A stretch of DNA of 64,000 bases from Candidatus Methylomirabilis lanthanidiphila (GTDB lineage: Bacteria > Methylomirabilota > Methylomirabilia > Methylomirabilales > Methylomirabilaceae), in assembly GCA_902196205.1 (NCBI GenBank), contig CABIKM010000022.1, positions 62,001 to 126,000 on the forward strand, in the 5' to 3' direction. Position 1 is the stretch's first letter. Each line of letters opens with the position of its first letter. Below the pieces are notes generated by a model, which saw nothing but the letters and a program-made list of their open reading frames with translations, did not search any database and was not told the origin of the DNA. A program made the translations under genes and the position numbers. Below, one piece after another: positions 8,388 to 17,360 of the stretch.

Positions 8388-10331
8388 CTATCGAATGCGA
8401 AAAGCCTGAATCTCGCTTTTTGTGCCCCATCCCAATCTTCCGCTCTTCACAATCAACGCGAGAAGACGACGGCCAAGCCCCTCTCCGAGATCCGCAACCG
8501 CGTAATCGGCCAGCACACCATCAGCAACAGGCGCCTGTCGTACCTCATGAAATTGAGTTCCATCCCATTTCAGAACCGTCAAGCCGGCTGTCTTGCTTCC
8601 GCTCCACCAGAGCATCGGCCGGCCCTCGGCCTCACGGTCCCGCGCCACGATGATCTGAGGTTTCCCTTCATCTCTTTCCTTGTCGATGAGAATCCGAGGA
8701 TCAACCCGGTTCTTTGAGACTGTCGCCTCTTCACCTACCTTGTAGCGACTGATAAGCGCTCCGGTTTGTGAGCCGACTTCGAGTGTGCCACCCCCTCTAA
8801 AGGTCAACAGCCGCATTGCGCCATCTCCATTGAGGTCGGCAATCGTGAGTTCCAGCAGTGAGAAACCGGACGGGACATCGAGGGCAGGTCCCGCATGGAG
8901 GTTCTGCCCGTCCCACGTGTGGTGATGGATCGGTTGTGCGGCACGATCCCCTGGCGTCATCGCCTGGCCAAAGAGCCGAACCGATTTTCCATCTGGCGAC
9001 AGAGGCCGGAGGACAAGGTCGGGTCTCTCTGAAATCGATCTGAACTTGCCGTTCACCCACTGCAACACGATCGCGCGAACATGACGATCGCGCGACAGGG
9101 TCATGATGATCTCAGCCCCGCCATCGCCGGTGACATCCATTGCCTCCAGCGTCGTCACAATGTCCTTGCCGCCTAATGGGTATTCTGCAAGCAATTTGAG
9201 GCGGGACCCCTCGAATCGAAATGCCTGAAGCCGATCGGCCCCCGCCGCCAACAGCTCGCTCTTCCCGTCACCATCCAGATCCGCAACACCCATGGCCGTC
9301 AGGAATCCATCAATTGCCGGTTCGAGTACTACAGGTTCTGAAGATTCTGCGACTATGGGGGCGATCGGCGCCCTTTTAGATGGTGGAGGGGGAGCGATGG
9401 CCGGCGCCCTTGTCTGCGGTGGCGTCATCACGGCTGATCGACCAGTCGAAGGCGGCTGGAGTCCGCGGGACAGCCTGTCGGGAGTCATGGCGCCAAGCTG
9501 GACCAGCGCGCTGGCGAGGACAATCGAGTGTCCGGTCAGTGTTGAATAGGCCTGCACATCGAGCGATACGCCATCCGTCGATGGCGTCAAGCGGCTCAGT
9601 AGAAGGATCTGAATTTTTCCCTTCTCGGCGAGCTGTGTAAGGATTCCGGGCGTTGCCAACTCTGTCGCTTTGAGTTCCTTATCGGCCGACAACATCGACC
9701 GTAACTGTCGCTCGTCAATCAACTCGAAGCGTCCCGTCCGGACCAGGGCCGCCGCCAAATCCTTTGTGATCGATCGCGCACCGACCCCGCCGACCCCTAC
9801 AGCGTCGACATTCGGAAATGCCACAATCATTCGCGCCATCGAAACCCTGACCCGATCACCTTTCCGAAAGGCGGCCTTCTCGGCCTTTTTGATCACAGTC
9901 GTTTCGGCATAGCGTTCGCGGACATGAAGAACGCGAAGCGTTCCGAGATCCTTATCCAACCTTCCAAGAATCTCTCCTGTCAGCGGGTGTTTAAACTCTT
10001 CTCCTTCACGGAACACATTCAGCTCCATCCCCTGGACAACCCCATCGGCGGTTCCACGATCAATCAGGACGAGATCCCCCTCAAAACCGATAATCAGACC
10101 CGTGACGCGGGCAAAAGCAGCCGCGAGTTGTTCGGCTACAGCCCTGGCGGCTTCCGCAGGTCCACCCTGTCGATCCCGAGCCGAACTCACGCTGCCGCCT
10201 CGTACCGGAGGTCGCTCCTCACCCAATGCGGTCCCGGTCGGCGAGGCAATAATCGATAGGGAAGAAAGAAGGACGACAAGGAAGGCGATGCGGGAAGTGA
10301 GAACCAACGAAACAGATCGTTTGCAACCCAT
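8388..10331 (-). CDS. secreted protein: FlgT/CsgG-like domain plus FG-GAP (VCBS) repeats
   Basis: I choose ATG 10331 (ggaggatcgca upstream), giving 647 residues; an in-frame TTG further upstream lacks a ribosome site. The signal peptide is about residues 1-35. Residues ~60-150 resemble a small beta-domain (GFEGDLVLIDRGTADGVVQG). Residues ~160-260 resemble the FlgT/CsgG/TolB-type alpha-beta domain (DLAAALVRTGRFELIDERQL). A Pro-rich linker is followed by FG-GAP blades with calcium-type loops DLDGDGKSEL, DVTGDGGAEI and DLNGDGAMRL. Probably exported, perhaps envelope-associated. It follows the epimerase gene by 16 bp, so it may be cotranscribed. Function unknown. Confidence 0.8.
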   Translation of the reverse strand: MGCKRSVSLVLTSRIAFLVVLLSSLSIIASPTGTALGEERPPVRGGSVSSARDRQGGPAEAARAVAEQLAAAFARVTGLIIGFEGDLVLIDRGTADGVVQGMELNVFREGEEFKHPLTGEILGRLDKDLGTLRVLHVRERYAETTVIKKAEKAAFRKGDRVRVSMARMIVAFPNVDAVGVGGVGARSITKDLAAALVRTGRFELIDERQLRSMLSADKELKATELATPGILTQLAEKGKIQILLLSRLTPSTDGVSLDVQAYSTLTGHSIVLASALVQLGAMTPDRLSRGLQPPSTGRSAVMTPPQTRAPAIAPPPPSKRAPIAPIVAESSEPVVLEPAIDGFLTAMGVADLDGDGKSELLAAGADRLQAFRFEGSRLKLLAEYPLGGKDIVTTLEAMDVTGDGGAEIIMTLSRDRHVRAIVLQWVNGKFRSISERPDLVLRPLSPDGKSVRLFGQAMTPGDRAAQPIHHHTWDGQNLHAGPALDVPSGFSLLELTIADLNGDGAMRLLTFRGGGTLEVGSQTGALISRYKVGEEATVSKNRVDPRILIDKERDEGKPQIIVARDREAEGRPMLWWSGSKTAGLTVLKWDGTQFHEVRQAPVADGVLADYAVADLGEGLGRRLLALIVKSGRLGWGTKSEIQAFRIR

Positions 10332-10347
10332 TGCGATCCTCCTGTGA

Positions 10348-10758
10348 CTAGGCTCTACTGGGTTGCTCAACCAGCTCTATGAGAACACCATGGCATCCCT
10401 TGGGGTGTACGAAGGCCACTCTCGTACCGCGGGAGCCCGCTCTGGGAACGCGATCAATGAGAGGGAACCCGGCTGCATGGAGCAGCCCCAGGGTCCCGGA
10501 AAGATCCTCGACCTCAAGGCAGATGTGGTGGAGTCCCTCGCCCCGCCTCTCGATAAATGTACTCATCGGGTTATCCGAGTCGATCCCCTGCACCAGTTCG
10601 AGGCGGCTCCCCTCAAGCTCAAAGAATGCGACCTTCACACGTTCCTCCGGAAGCGTCTCGATGTCGCTACCATGCTTCCCGAGCAGCGTCTCAAATAGCC
10701 TGATTGACGCCTCGACGTCTTTTACCGCAACCGCGATATGCTCGATTCGACGCACCAT
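10348..10758 (-). CDS. mce: methylmalonyl-CoA epimerase
   Basis: A 136-residue glyoxalase-fold (VOC) protein with the epimerase pattern: RRIEHIAVAVKD at the N-terminus, GEGLHHICLEVED in the middle and GVLIELVEQ at the end, supplying the His/His/Glu metal ligands. It interconverts (S)- and (R)-methylmalonyl-CoA between propionyl-CoA carboxylase and the mutase. Upstream lie the mutase and the carboxylase subunits on the same strand, which confirms the assignment over other VOC enzymes. Confidence 0.95.
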   Translation of the reverse strand: MVRRIEHIAVAVKDVEASIRLFETLLGKHGSDIETLPEERVKVAFFELEGSRLELVQGIDSDNPMSTFIERRGEGLHHICLEVEDLSGTLGLLHAAGFPLIDRVPRAGSRGTRVAFVHPKGCHGVLIELVEQPSRA

Positions 10759-10768
10759 ATAAAAGACA

Positions 10769-10867
10769 GGGTGTAGGGTTTAGGGTTTAGGGTTTAGGGT
10801 TTAGGGTTTAGCGACTGAGGATTGAGGTATTCCTACCGTCCCCTATACCCCATACCCCAGCCCCTCA
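10769..10867. repeat. heptamer repeat locus 4 (GGGTTTA x5, telomere-like)
   Basis: gggtgta (10769-10775) is followed by five perfect gggttta copies (10776-10810). A right arm follows: ccctata, ccccata, ccccagc, cccctca from 10841. The arms are roughly complementary with ~30 bp between them. It sits between the mutase gene (stop at 10868) and the epimerase gene, inside what looks like one operon. Confidence 0.85.
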
Positions 10868-12547
10868 TTATAATGCGACTGATTCACGATGCTCTCCGAA
10901 CACTCGCCGCAACACAGCGCACATCTCCCCGATGGTGGCGTAGCTCTCTACCGCCTCAACGAAGATCGGCAGGAGGTTCTCGCGTGTTTGCGCCGCTTGA
11001 TCCAACCGATTGAGGATCCGCTCGACCCTACAGTTATCTCGACTGCGGCGAAGTTGATCCAGCTTCGCCTGTTGTTCCCGTTCAAGTTTGGGATCGACCG
11101 TGAAGACAGGAACGTGGACCGGATCCGCAGTCGTCAACTCGTTGACCCCGACCACAACACGCTGCCGTTCTTCAGTCGCCCGTTGCTCCCTGTACGCCGC
11201 CTCCTGGATCTCACGCTGGACAAACCCGAGCTCGATCGCACGCAGCATCCCCCCCATCGCATCGATCTTTTCGATATAGGCCGCAGCCTCGCGCTCGATC
11301 CGATCGGTCAGCGTCTCCAGATAGTACGAGCCGCCGAGAGGGTCGATGGTATTCGCCACCCCGCTCTCATGGGCGATGATCTGCTGGGTTCTGAGCGCAA
11401 GGCGGACCGCGTCTTCGGTAGGAAGTCCCAATGCCTCATCGCGCGAGTTGGTGTGCAACGACTGGGCGCCGCCCAGGACCGCCGCGAGGGCCTGTAGAGC
11501 AATGCGAATCAGATTGTTCTCGGCCTGTTGCGCCGTCAGGCTGACGCCGGAGGTCTGCGCGTGAAAGCGCAACATCCATGACCGCGGGTCGCGCGCGTGA
11601 AAACGCTGCCGCATAATCGTTGCCCAGAGACGACGGGCCGCCCGGAATTTCGCGACCTCCTCCAGCAGATCATTGTGAGCGTTGAAAAAGAAGGAGAGCG
11701 TGGAGGCGACACGATCTGCATCCAGCCCTGCGGCCAGCGCCGCCTCCATATAGGCGATCCCGTCGGCCAGCGTGAAGGCCAACTCCTGGATCGCCGTTGA
11801 GCCTGCCTCCCGAATATGATACCCGCTGACACTGATGGCATTCCAACGCGGCAGGTGCTCAGCGCAGTAGGCGAGCGTGTCGATCACCAGGCGCATGGAA
11901 GGTCCTGGCGGGAAGATATAGGTCCCCCTGGCGATGTATTCCTTGAGGATATCGTTCTGAATGGTACCTGCGAGCCGTTCGGATCCGATCCCCGCTCGCT
12001 TCGCCACGACCACATACATGGCCAGCAGGATGGCAGCGGTGGCATTGATGGTCATGGAGACGCTCACGCGATCGAGCGGAATGCCTCGCAGCAACGTCTC
12101 CATATCGGCCAGAGAGTCGATGGCGACACCCACCCTCCCCACCTCGCCGACGGCGATCGGATCATCAGCGTCGTACCCCAATTGGGTGGGCAGATCAAAG
12201 GCGACCGACAGCCCCGTCTGGCCCTGCTCAAGCAAAAAGTGAAACCTCCGGTTGGTCTCCTCCGCTGTTCCGTAACCCGCGTACTCCCGCATGGTCCAGA
12301 GCCGGCTTCGATACATGGTCGGCCTCACCCCGCGGGTATACGGATATCCGCCCGGAAATCCCAGTCGCTCCAGATAGTCATGATCGGCAAGATCCAGGGG
12401 GGTATACACGCGATCGACCTTGATGCCGGAACCCGTTCGACACTCTGTCTTCCGCTCAGGGGTGCGCGTAAGGACAGATGCAAGAACGTTCGACTGCCAG
12501 TCATCCAGCTCGCGCGTAAGCTGTGTCAATCGATCTTTCTCATCCAT
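10868..12547 (-). CDS. mcmA: methylmalonyl-CoA mutase, catalytic (large) subunit
   Basis: I start at ATG 12547 ([14 protein letters not shown], 559 residues); the longer frame begins inside heptamer repeats. It contains the substrate-binding TIM barrel ([39 protein letters not shown]) but no C-terminal cobalamin-binding domain, so a separate small B12 subunit is required and is not in the window. The Tyr of RPTMY and the Arg of PGPSMRLV, which read methylmalonyl-CoA rather than isobutyryl-CoA in this family, are both kept. It converts (R)-methylmalonyl-CoA to succinyl-CoA. It lies between the epimerase and propionyl-CoA carboxylase genes. Confidence 0.92.
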   Translation of the reverse strand: MDEKDRLTQLTRELDDWQSNVLASVLTRTPERKTECRTGSGIKVDRVYTPLDLADHDYLERLGFPGGYPYTRGVRPTMYRSRLWTMREYAGYGTAEETNRRFHFLLEQGQTGLSVAFDLPTQLGYDADDPIAVGEVGRVGVAIDSLADMETLLRGIPLDRVSVSMTINATAAILLAMYVVVAKRAGIGSERLAGTIQNDILKEYIARGTYIFPPGPSMRLVIDTLAYCAEHLPRWNAISVSGYHIREAGSTAIQELAFTLADGIAYMEAALAAGLDADRVASTLSFFFNAHNDLLEEVAKFRAARRLWATIMRQRFHARDPRSWMLRFHAQTSGVSLTAQQAENNLIRIALQALAAVLGGAQSLHTNSRDEALGLPTEDAVRLALRTQQIIAHESGVANTIDPLGGSYYLETLTDRIEREAAAYIEKIDAMGGMLRAIELGFVQREIQEAAYREQRATEERQRVVVGVNELTTADPVHVPVFTVDPKLEREQQAKLDQLRRSRDNCRVERILNRLDQAAQTRENLLPIFVEAVESYATIGEMCAVLRRVFGEHRESVAL

Positions 12548-12563
12548 AGTTTGTGCGTTAGGA

Positions 12564-12668
12564 GGTTCAAGGTTCAAGGTTCAAGGTTCAAGGTTAAGAC
12601 AACAGCGAGGCGCCCGCCTATGCAGTATTCTTCAGTGAACCTTGAACCTTGAACGTCGAACGTTGAAC
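12564..12668. repeat. heptamer repeat locus 5 (GGTTCAA x4 / CTTGAAC arms)
   Basis: Four perfect ggttcaa units (12564-12591) and ggttaag form the left arm. After ~40 bp come cttgaac, cttgaac, gtcgaac and gttgaac (12641-12668). The arms are complementary. The same heptamer occurs near 17.3 kb and 53.5 kb. The locus separates the biotin carrier gene from the mutase gene. Confidence 0.9.
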
Positions 12669-12674
12669 TCCTCA

Positions 12675-13181
12675 TCATTCTATGATCACCAGGACGTCGC
12701 CCCCGCTCACAGCGGTGCCTTCCTGCGCCTTGATCTCTTTGATGATTCCAGGCCTGCAAGCCTTTAACTCGTTTTCCATCTTCATCGCCTCGATGACAAT
12801 CACTCCTTGGCCCGCACTCACCTCTTGCTCCGGTGAGACGAGCACCGCCACCACCTTACCCGGCATCGGAGCCGTGATCACCTGGCGACCGCTCGCGCCA
12901 TGGCCTGCCACCCCCGCGCCTCTTCTGGGACGACGCCCCTCCTCCTGGTACTCGATTCGGTACGTTTCGCCCTGCACCCAGACCGTCAGGACCCCGTCCG
13001 CCTCCTCGACGACATCGGCCTCATACGAACGGCCCATCACGAGCAGCGAGAGAAGGCTGCCGTCGACAGCGCTGAAATCGACCTCGTAGGTCTTTCCGTC
13101 AATCTGAACCGGCACCGGCGATCCCATACCCTTTACCGCAAGCTTGTGCGTTGTGCCCTGTAGTTCCGCAGAGTAGGTCAT
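12675..13181 (-). CDS. biotin carboxyl carrier protein of acyl-CoA (propionyl-CoA) carboxylase
   Basis: A 168-residue protein whose C-terminal lipoyl/biotinyl domain carries the biotin-accepting lysine in VIEAMKMENELKA. An N-terminal beta-rich part (KTYEVDFSAVDG) resembles the linker domain of PccA-type alpha subunits. I start at ATG 13181, which overlaps the biotin-carboxylase stop as ATGA, so the two are translationally coupled. A longer frame begins inside accC. In the usual PccA these domains are fused to the carboxylase; here they are split into two genes. Confidence 0.93.
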   Translation of the reverse strand: MTYSAELQGTTHKLAVKGMGSPVPVQIDGKTYEVDFSAVDGSLLSLLVMGRSYEADVVEEADGVLTVWVQGETYRIEYQEEGRRPRRGAGVAGHGASGRQVITAPMPGKVVAVLVSPEQEVSAGQGVIVIEAMKMENELKACRPGIIKEIKAQEGTAVSGGDVLVIIE

Positions 13182-14680
13182 CGTCGTCGTAACGCATTCT
13201 GGCGAGCGGCCAACTTCCATGCGCTATCAACTCGGACGCCCGGCGCGACCGATGAGGGAGCCGCACGCTTCCGTGTATGGAGATAGAGTGCTCCGGCAAT
13301 CAGCGCGATATCGGCAAAGGCGCCATGCTCAGGCGCAAATCCCTTGGTCAGCCAGCTCTCAAGAAATTCCGTAGTAATTTGACTCGTCACAAACTGCGGA
13401 AGGTTCAGCACCTGACGGTGAAACGGGATGTTCGTTTTGACGCCAAGCACGACATACTCGGCCAAGGCGCGCCGCAGCCGTTCTATGGCCTCCCCACGGT
13501 CACGACCCCACGCGACTAATTTTGCAATAAGCGGATCGTAGTAGATCGGAACATCGCATCCTTCGTAGATCGCGCTCTCGATCCGCAGGCCAGGCCCGCC
13601 GGGTGTGCGCAGCGCCCGGATGCGCCCAGGAGACGGCATAAAGTTGTTGAAGGGATCCTCGGCGTAGATACGGCACTCGATGGCGTGACCGCTCAATCGG
13701 ATCTCATCCTGCCGTACCGAGAGGGCCTCCCCAGAGGCAATGCGCACCTGCTCTTTCACTAAGTCAAGTCCGGTCACCATTTCCGTGACCGGATGCTCTA
13801 CCTGCAATCGCGTGTTCATCTCCAGGAAATAGAAGTTCTTCGCTGAATCGACCAGGAACTCCATTGTCCCGGCATTCGTGTAGCCTACGGCCCGGGCTAA
13901 CCTGACCGCGGCCTCTCCCATACGATGCCTCAGTTCAAGGTCGACAAAGGGTGACGGCGCCTCCTCGATCACCTTCTGGTGACGCCGCTGCAGCGAGCAT
14001 TCGCGCTCCCCCAGATAGACAACATTACCCCGCGCATCGGCCATGATCTGTATCTCGATGTGTCGAGCGCCGCCCAGATACCGCTCCACATAGATGGCCG
14101 CATCGCCGAACGCCGCAGACGCCTCAGAGCGGGTGGCGCGGATAGCCCCAGGGAGCATCGCCTCGGTGGAGACGATCCGCATCCCTTTTCCGCCCCCCCC
14201 GGCCGAGGCCTTGATCACAACCGGCAGGCCGATCTCTCGGACGGCCTCAAGCACCTCCCGATCGGTGAGGTCTCGGGTCGTGCCCGGGACGACAGGGACA
14301 CCGGCCTGGCTCGCCAGGCGCCGACCGGCGGTCTTGCCGCCCATCGCGCGGATCGCGCGGGAGGACGGACCGATAAACACCAACCCCTCTTCCTCGCATC
14401 GCATGGCGAATTCGGCATTTTCCGACAGAAAACCATAGCCCGGATGTATGGCTCTCGCTCCGGCCAGCTTCGCAGTCTCGAGAATCCGATCAATCTTGAG
14501 ATAGCTCTGGGGGGAAGGGGCCGGTCCGATCAGGTACGCCTCGTCGGCCAGCCTGACATGCAGCGCGGCGCGGTCGGCCTCCGAGTAGACGGCGACTGTG
14601 CCGATCCCCATCTCGCGGCAGGCGCGGATCACTCGAACGGCAATCTCTCCGCGATTCGCAATCAGGATTTTATCGAACAT
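13178..14680 (-). CDS. accC: biotin carboxylase subunit
   Basis: A 500-residue ATP-grasp biotin carboxylase that carboxylates biotin with bicarbonate and ATP. Motifs: MFDKILIANRGEIAVRVIRA, AIHPGYGFLSENAEFA, the glycine-rich ATP loop KASAGGGGKGMRIV, EMNTRLQVEHPVTEMVTG and the end of the C-terminal lobe. It is followed by the carrier protein (ATGA overlap) and preceded by the carboxyltransferase, so together they make a propionyl/acetyl-CoA carboxylase. The symbol refers to the family; propionyl-CoA as main substrate is inferred from the mutase and epimerase next door. Confidence 0.95.
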   Translation of the reverse strand: MFDKILIANRGEIAVRVIRACREMGIGTVAVYSEADRAALHVRLADEAYLIGPAPSPQSYLKIDRILETAKLAGARAIHPGYGFLSENAEFAMRCEEEGLVFIGPSSRAIRAMGGKTAGRRLASQAGVPVVPGTTRDLTDREVLEAVREIGLPVVIKASAGGGGKGMRIVSTEAMLPGAIRATRSEASAAFGDAAIYVERYLGGARHIEIQIMADARGNVVYLGERECSLQRRHQKVIEEAPSPFVDLELRHRMGEAAVRLARAVGYTNAGTMEFLVDSAKNFYFLEMNTRLQVEHPVTEMVTGLDLVKEQVRIASGEALSVRQDEIRLSGHAIECRIYAEDPFNNFMPSPGRIRALRTPGGPGLRIESAIYEGCDVPIYYDPLIAKLVAWGRDRGEAIERLRRALAEYVVLGVKTNIPFHRQVLNLPQFVTSQITTEFLESWLTKGFAPEHGAFADIALIAGALYLHTRKRAAPSSVAPGVRVDSAWKLAARQNALRRR

Positions 14681-14686
14681 GTGAAT

Positions 14687-14749
14687 CAGCCGTCAGCGAT
14701 CAGCATTCAGCAGCCAGCCAAGAGCTAAAAGCTGACCGCTGAAGGCTGC
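14687..14749. repeat. heptamer repeat locus 6 (CAGCNNN / NNGCTGA arms)
   Basis: Nine contiguous 7-bp units: cagccgt, cagcgat, cagcatt, cagcagc, cagccaa, gagctaa, aagctga, ccgctga, aggctgc. CAGC units face GCTG units, so the transcript can fold back on itself. It lies between accC and pccB. Confidence 0.8.
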
Positions 14750-14753
14750 CTGT

Positions 14754-16313
14754 CTACAGTGGGATGTTCCCGTGCTTCTTTGGCGGGTTCATATCGCGCT
14801 TCGTCCCGAGCGCCCTGAGCGCCCTGATCAGTTTCGGACGGGTCTCTTTCGGCTCGATCACTTCATCGATATACCCGCGCTCGGCGGCAATATACGGATT
14901 GGCAAACTTGTCCCGGAACTCCGCCACCTTTTCCGCGCGATAGGATGCGACATCAACCTCTTCCGCAATCTTTCGCTTATACAGGATGTTGACCGCCCCC
15001 TCGGGTCCCATCACCGCGATCTCCGCCGTCGGATAGGCGAAGTTGATATCGGCCCGCATATGCTTGCTGCCCATCACGCAATAGGCGCCGCCGTAGGCCT
15101 TTCGCACGATGATGGTGATCTTCGGCACGGTGGCCTCCCCATAGGCGTACAACAGCTTCGCCCCGTGCTTGATGATGCCGCCGTGTTCCTGGGCCGTACC
15201 CGGAAGATAGCCGGGAACGTCTTCCAGGGTGATAATGGGAATATTGAACGCATCGCAAAAGCGAATGAAACGGGCCGCCTTGACGGAGGAGCCGATATCC
15301 AGACATCCGGCCAACACGGCCGGCTGATTCGCGACAAATCCGACCGACTGTCCATCCAGACGCCCAAAGCCCACCACCATATTCTGGGCGAAGTGTTCCT
15401 GCACCTCAAGAAACTCGCGGTCGTCCACTACCATGCCGATCAACTCCTTGATATTGTACGGTCTGTTGGAGCTGTCCGGGACGAGGGCGTTCAGCGCATC
15501 CTCTTGCCGATCCGGATCGTCCCTGGACTCACAGCGAGGCGGATCCTCCAGATTGTTTTGAGGCAGGTACGAGAGGAGTTCCTTAATCGAGGCCAGACAC
15601 TCCTGCTCTGAATCGACGGCAAAGTGGGCAACGCCCGACGTGGCATTATGGGTCATCGCGCCGCCCAGTCCCTCGAAGTCTACCTCCTCGTGGAGGACCG
15701 TCTTGATCACGTCAGGTCCTGTCACGAACATGTGGCTGGTATGCCGGACCATGAGGATAAAGTCCATCAGGGCCGGCGAATAGACGGCGCCGCCCGCGCA
15801 TGGCCCCATGATGGCTGCGATCTGCGGGATCACTCCAGACGCTAACGTGTTCCGGAGGAAGATATCGGCATATCCGGCCAACGAGACGACCCCCTCCTGG
15901 ATTCTCGCCCCGCCAGAATCGTTGAGGCCGATGATCGGCGCGCCCATTTTTACGGCCAGATCCATCACCTTGCAGATCTTGGCGGCGTGGGCCGCACCGA
16001 GGCTGCCTCCGAACACGGTGAAATCCTGAGCAAAGAGGTAGACCTGTCGCCCGTCAATCGTCCCGTATCCGATGACAACGCCGTCGCCGGGGATCCGTTG
16101 CTGGTCCATGTCGAAGTCGTGGCACTGATGGGCGACGAAGGCATCCAGCTCGGTAAAGCTCCCCGGATCGAGGAGCAGGTCGATCCGTTCGCGCGCCGTC
16201 AGCTTGCCGGACTGGTGATGCCGTTCAACACGCTCGTGTCCGCCGCCCTGGAGCGAGGTGTCGCGTCGACGGCGCAGCTCTTCCAGTTTGTCCTTGTGGT
16301 GTTCATTCGCCAT
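14754..16313 (-). CDS. pccB: propionyl-CoA carboxylase beta subunit (carboxyltransferase)
   Basis: A 519-residue acyl-CoA carboxyltransferase with two crotonase-fold halves. It transfers carboxyl from carboxybiotin to propionyl-CoA. Visible motifs are the N-terminal [17 protein letters not shown], the first oxyanion region [34 protein letters not shown], and the second-half [15 protein letters not shown]. Length is typical. It lies upstream of accC and the carrier gene on the same strand and, with mcmA and mce, forms the propionyl-CoA to succinyl-CoA route that handles odd-chain fatty-acid products. Confidence 0.95.
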   Translation of the reverse strand: MANEHHKDKLEELRRRRDTSLQGGGHERVERHHQSGKLTARERIDLLLDPGSFTELDAFVAHQCHDFDMDQQRIPGDGVVIGYGTIDGRQVYLFAQDFTVFGGSLGAAHAAKICKVMDLAVKMGAPIIGLNDSGGARIQEGVVSLAGYADIFLRNTLASGVIPQIAAIMGPCAGGAVYSPALMDFILMVRHTSHMFVTGPDVIKTVLHEEVDFEGLGGAMTHNATSGVAHFAVDSEQECLASIKELLSYLPQNNLEDPPRCESRDDPDRQEDALNALVPDSSNRPYNIKELIGMVVDDREFLEVQEHFAQNMVVGFGRLDGQSVGFVANQPAVLAGCLDIGSSVKAARFIRFCDAFNIPIITLEDVPGYLPGTAQEHGGIIKHGAKLLYAYGEATVPKITIIVRKAYGGAYCVMGSKHMRADINFAYPTAEIAVMGPEGAVNILYKRKIAEEVDVASYRAEKVAEFRDKFANPYIAAERGYIDEVIEPKETRPKLIRALRALGTKRDMNPPKKHGNIPL

Positions 16314-16331
16314 CCTACTCTCCCCTTCAGC

Positions 16332-17240
16332 CTACAGATCTTCAAAATGCGCAAGGCGTTTGAATACCTTATATCTCGCCTCGATCTCCGGATATGTCAG
16401 CCGTCGCAAGCGATCGAGCGAAAATGCCTCAACGTTGAATGAGGCCATCACCGATCCCATGACAATCGCCTTTCGGATGTTGGCCTCCTCAAAATTCATC
16501 GTATTGGCCAGATATCCGATGAAGCCGCCCGCAAAGCAATCGCCCGCGCCTGTCGGGTCAAACACCGAATCGAGCGGGAGCGCAGGCGCGGCAAACCACC
16601 TGCCCTTTCTGACCATCAGCGCGCCGTACTCGCCTCGCTTGATGGCCAGTGAGGTCGGCCCCCAGCCCAGGACCTTCTGGGCGGCCCGGACGAGATTCGG
16701 CTCATCGGCAAGTTGACGGGTTTCGGCGTCGTTAATCAGCAGGATATCCACCGATTTCAGCGTTTCCCGCAACGCCTCCGGTTTCCCATTGATCCAGTAA
16801 TTCATCGTGTCGGCGGCAACCAGCTTCGGTGAGCGCACCTGACCGAGCACCTCCCGTTGCAGATCGGGATCGATATTGGCCAGGAAGACCAGGTCGCTCT
16901 CCCTGTACGCGTCCGGAATCTCAGGCTGAAACGCCGCAAAGACATTGAGCTGTGTCTCCAGCGTCTTCGCGTCGTTCAGATCGAACCCATACTCTCCGGT
17001 CCACCGGAAGGTGCGCCCAGGCACCCGCACCAGCCCCTCGAGGTCAATCGACCGGCTTTTCAGAAATGACAGGTGTTCTTCCGGAAAGTCTTCCCCCACC
17101 ACCGCGACGACGCGAACGTCGGCAAAGAAGCTGGCCGCCACCGAGAAGTAGGTGGCCGATCCCCCCAGCGCCTCTTTCGCGGTGCCGAATGGCGTACGAA
17201 CGGAATCAAGCGCAACCGAACCCACAACCAGGATACTCAT
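16332..17240 (-). CDS. PfkB-family sugar/nucleoside kinase
   Basis: A 302-residue ribokinase-fold kinase starting at ATG 17240 (gcggagcagac upstream); the longer frame starts in heptamer repeats. Signature regions are the N-terminal ALGGSATYFSVAASFFADV and the C-terminal DPTGAGDCFAGGFIGYLA, with Asp as catalytic base and the GAGD anion hole. The substrate is not readable. It is 120 bp downstream of mtnP, so a role in salvage of the ribose part of methylthioadenosine, or adenosine kinase activity, is possible. That is inference from location. Confidence 0.85.
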   Translation of the reverse strand: MSILVVGSVALDSVRTPFGTAKEALGGSATYFSVAASFFADVRVVAVVGEDFPEEHLSFLKSRSIDLEGLVRVPGRTFRWTGEYGFDLNDAKTLETQLNVFAAFQPEIPDAYRESDLVFLANIDPDLQREVLGQVRSPKLVAADTMNYWINGKPEALRETLKSVDILLINDAETRQLADEPNLVRAAQKVLGWGPTSLAIKRGEYGALMVRKGRWFAAPALPLDSVFDPTGAGDCFAGGFIGYLANTMNFEEANIRKAIVMGSVMASFNVEAFSLDRLRRLTYPEIEARYKVFKRLAHFEDL

Positions 17241-17277
17241 GTCTGCTCCGCAAGGTTCCAGGTGAAAAACAGTTCGG

Positions 17278-17351
17278 GGTTCAAGGTTCAAGGTTCAAGG
17301 TTCAAGGTTGAGAACTCAATGACGAAAAACGTTGAACGTTGAACTTTGAAC
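17278..17351. repeat. heptamer repeat locus 7 (GGTTCAA x4 / GTTGAAC arms)
   Basis: ggttcaa is repeated four times (17278-17305), followed by ggttgag. The right arm is gttgaac, gttgaac, tttgaac (17331-17351). Same heptamer and architecture as the locus at 12.6 kb but with a different spacer. It lies between mtnP and the PfkB kinase gene. Confidence 0.9.
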
Positions 17352-17360
17352 ATCTTTTTA

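Noticed and set aside
10769-10810. True chromosome end or telomere
   Set aside because: GGGTTTA units are internal, only five copies, and flanked by operon genes on both sides.
10769-10867. CRISPR array
   Set aside because: Tandem heptamers have no spacers between units, units are far too short, and no cas genes are present.
12575-12759. Several ORFs starting with or containing NLEP strings near 12.6, 17.3 and 53.5 kb
   Set aside because: NLEP arises from translating TTGAACC heptamers; these N-terminal extensions are repeat artefacts, so starts were moved downstream.
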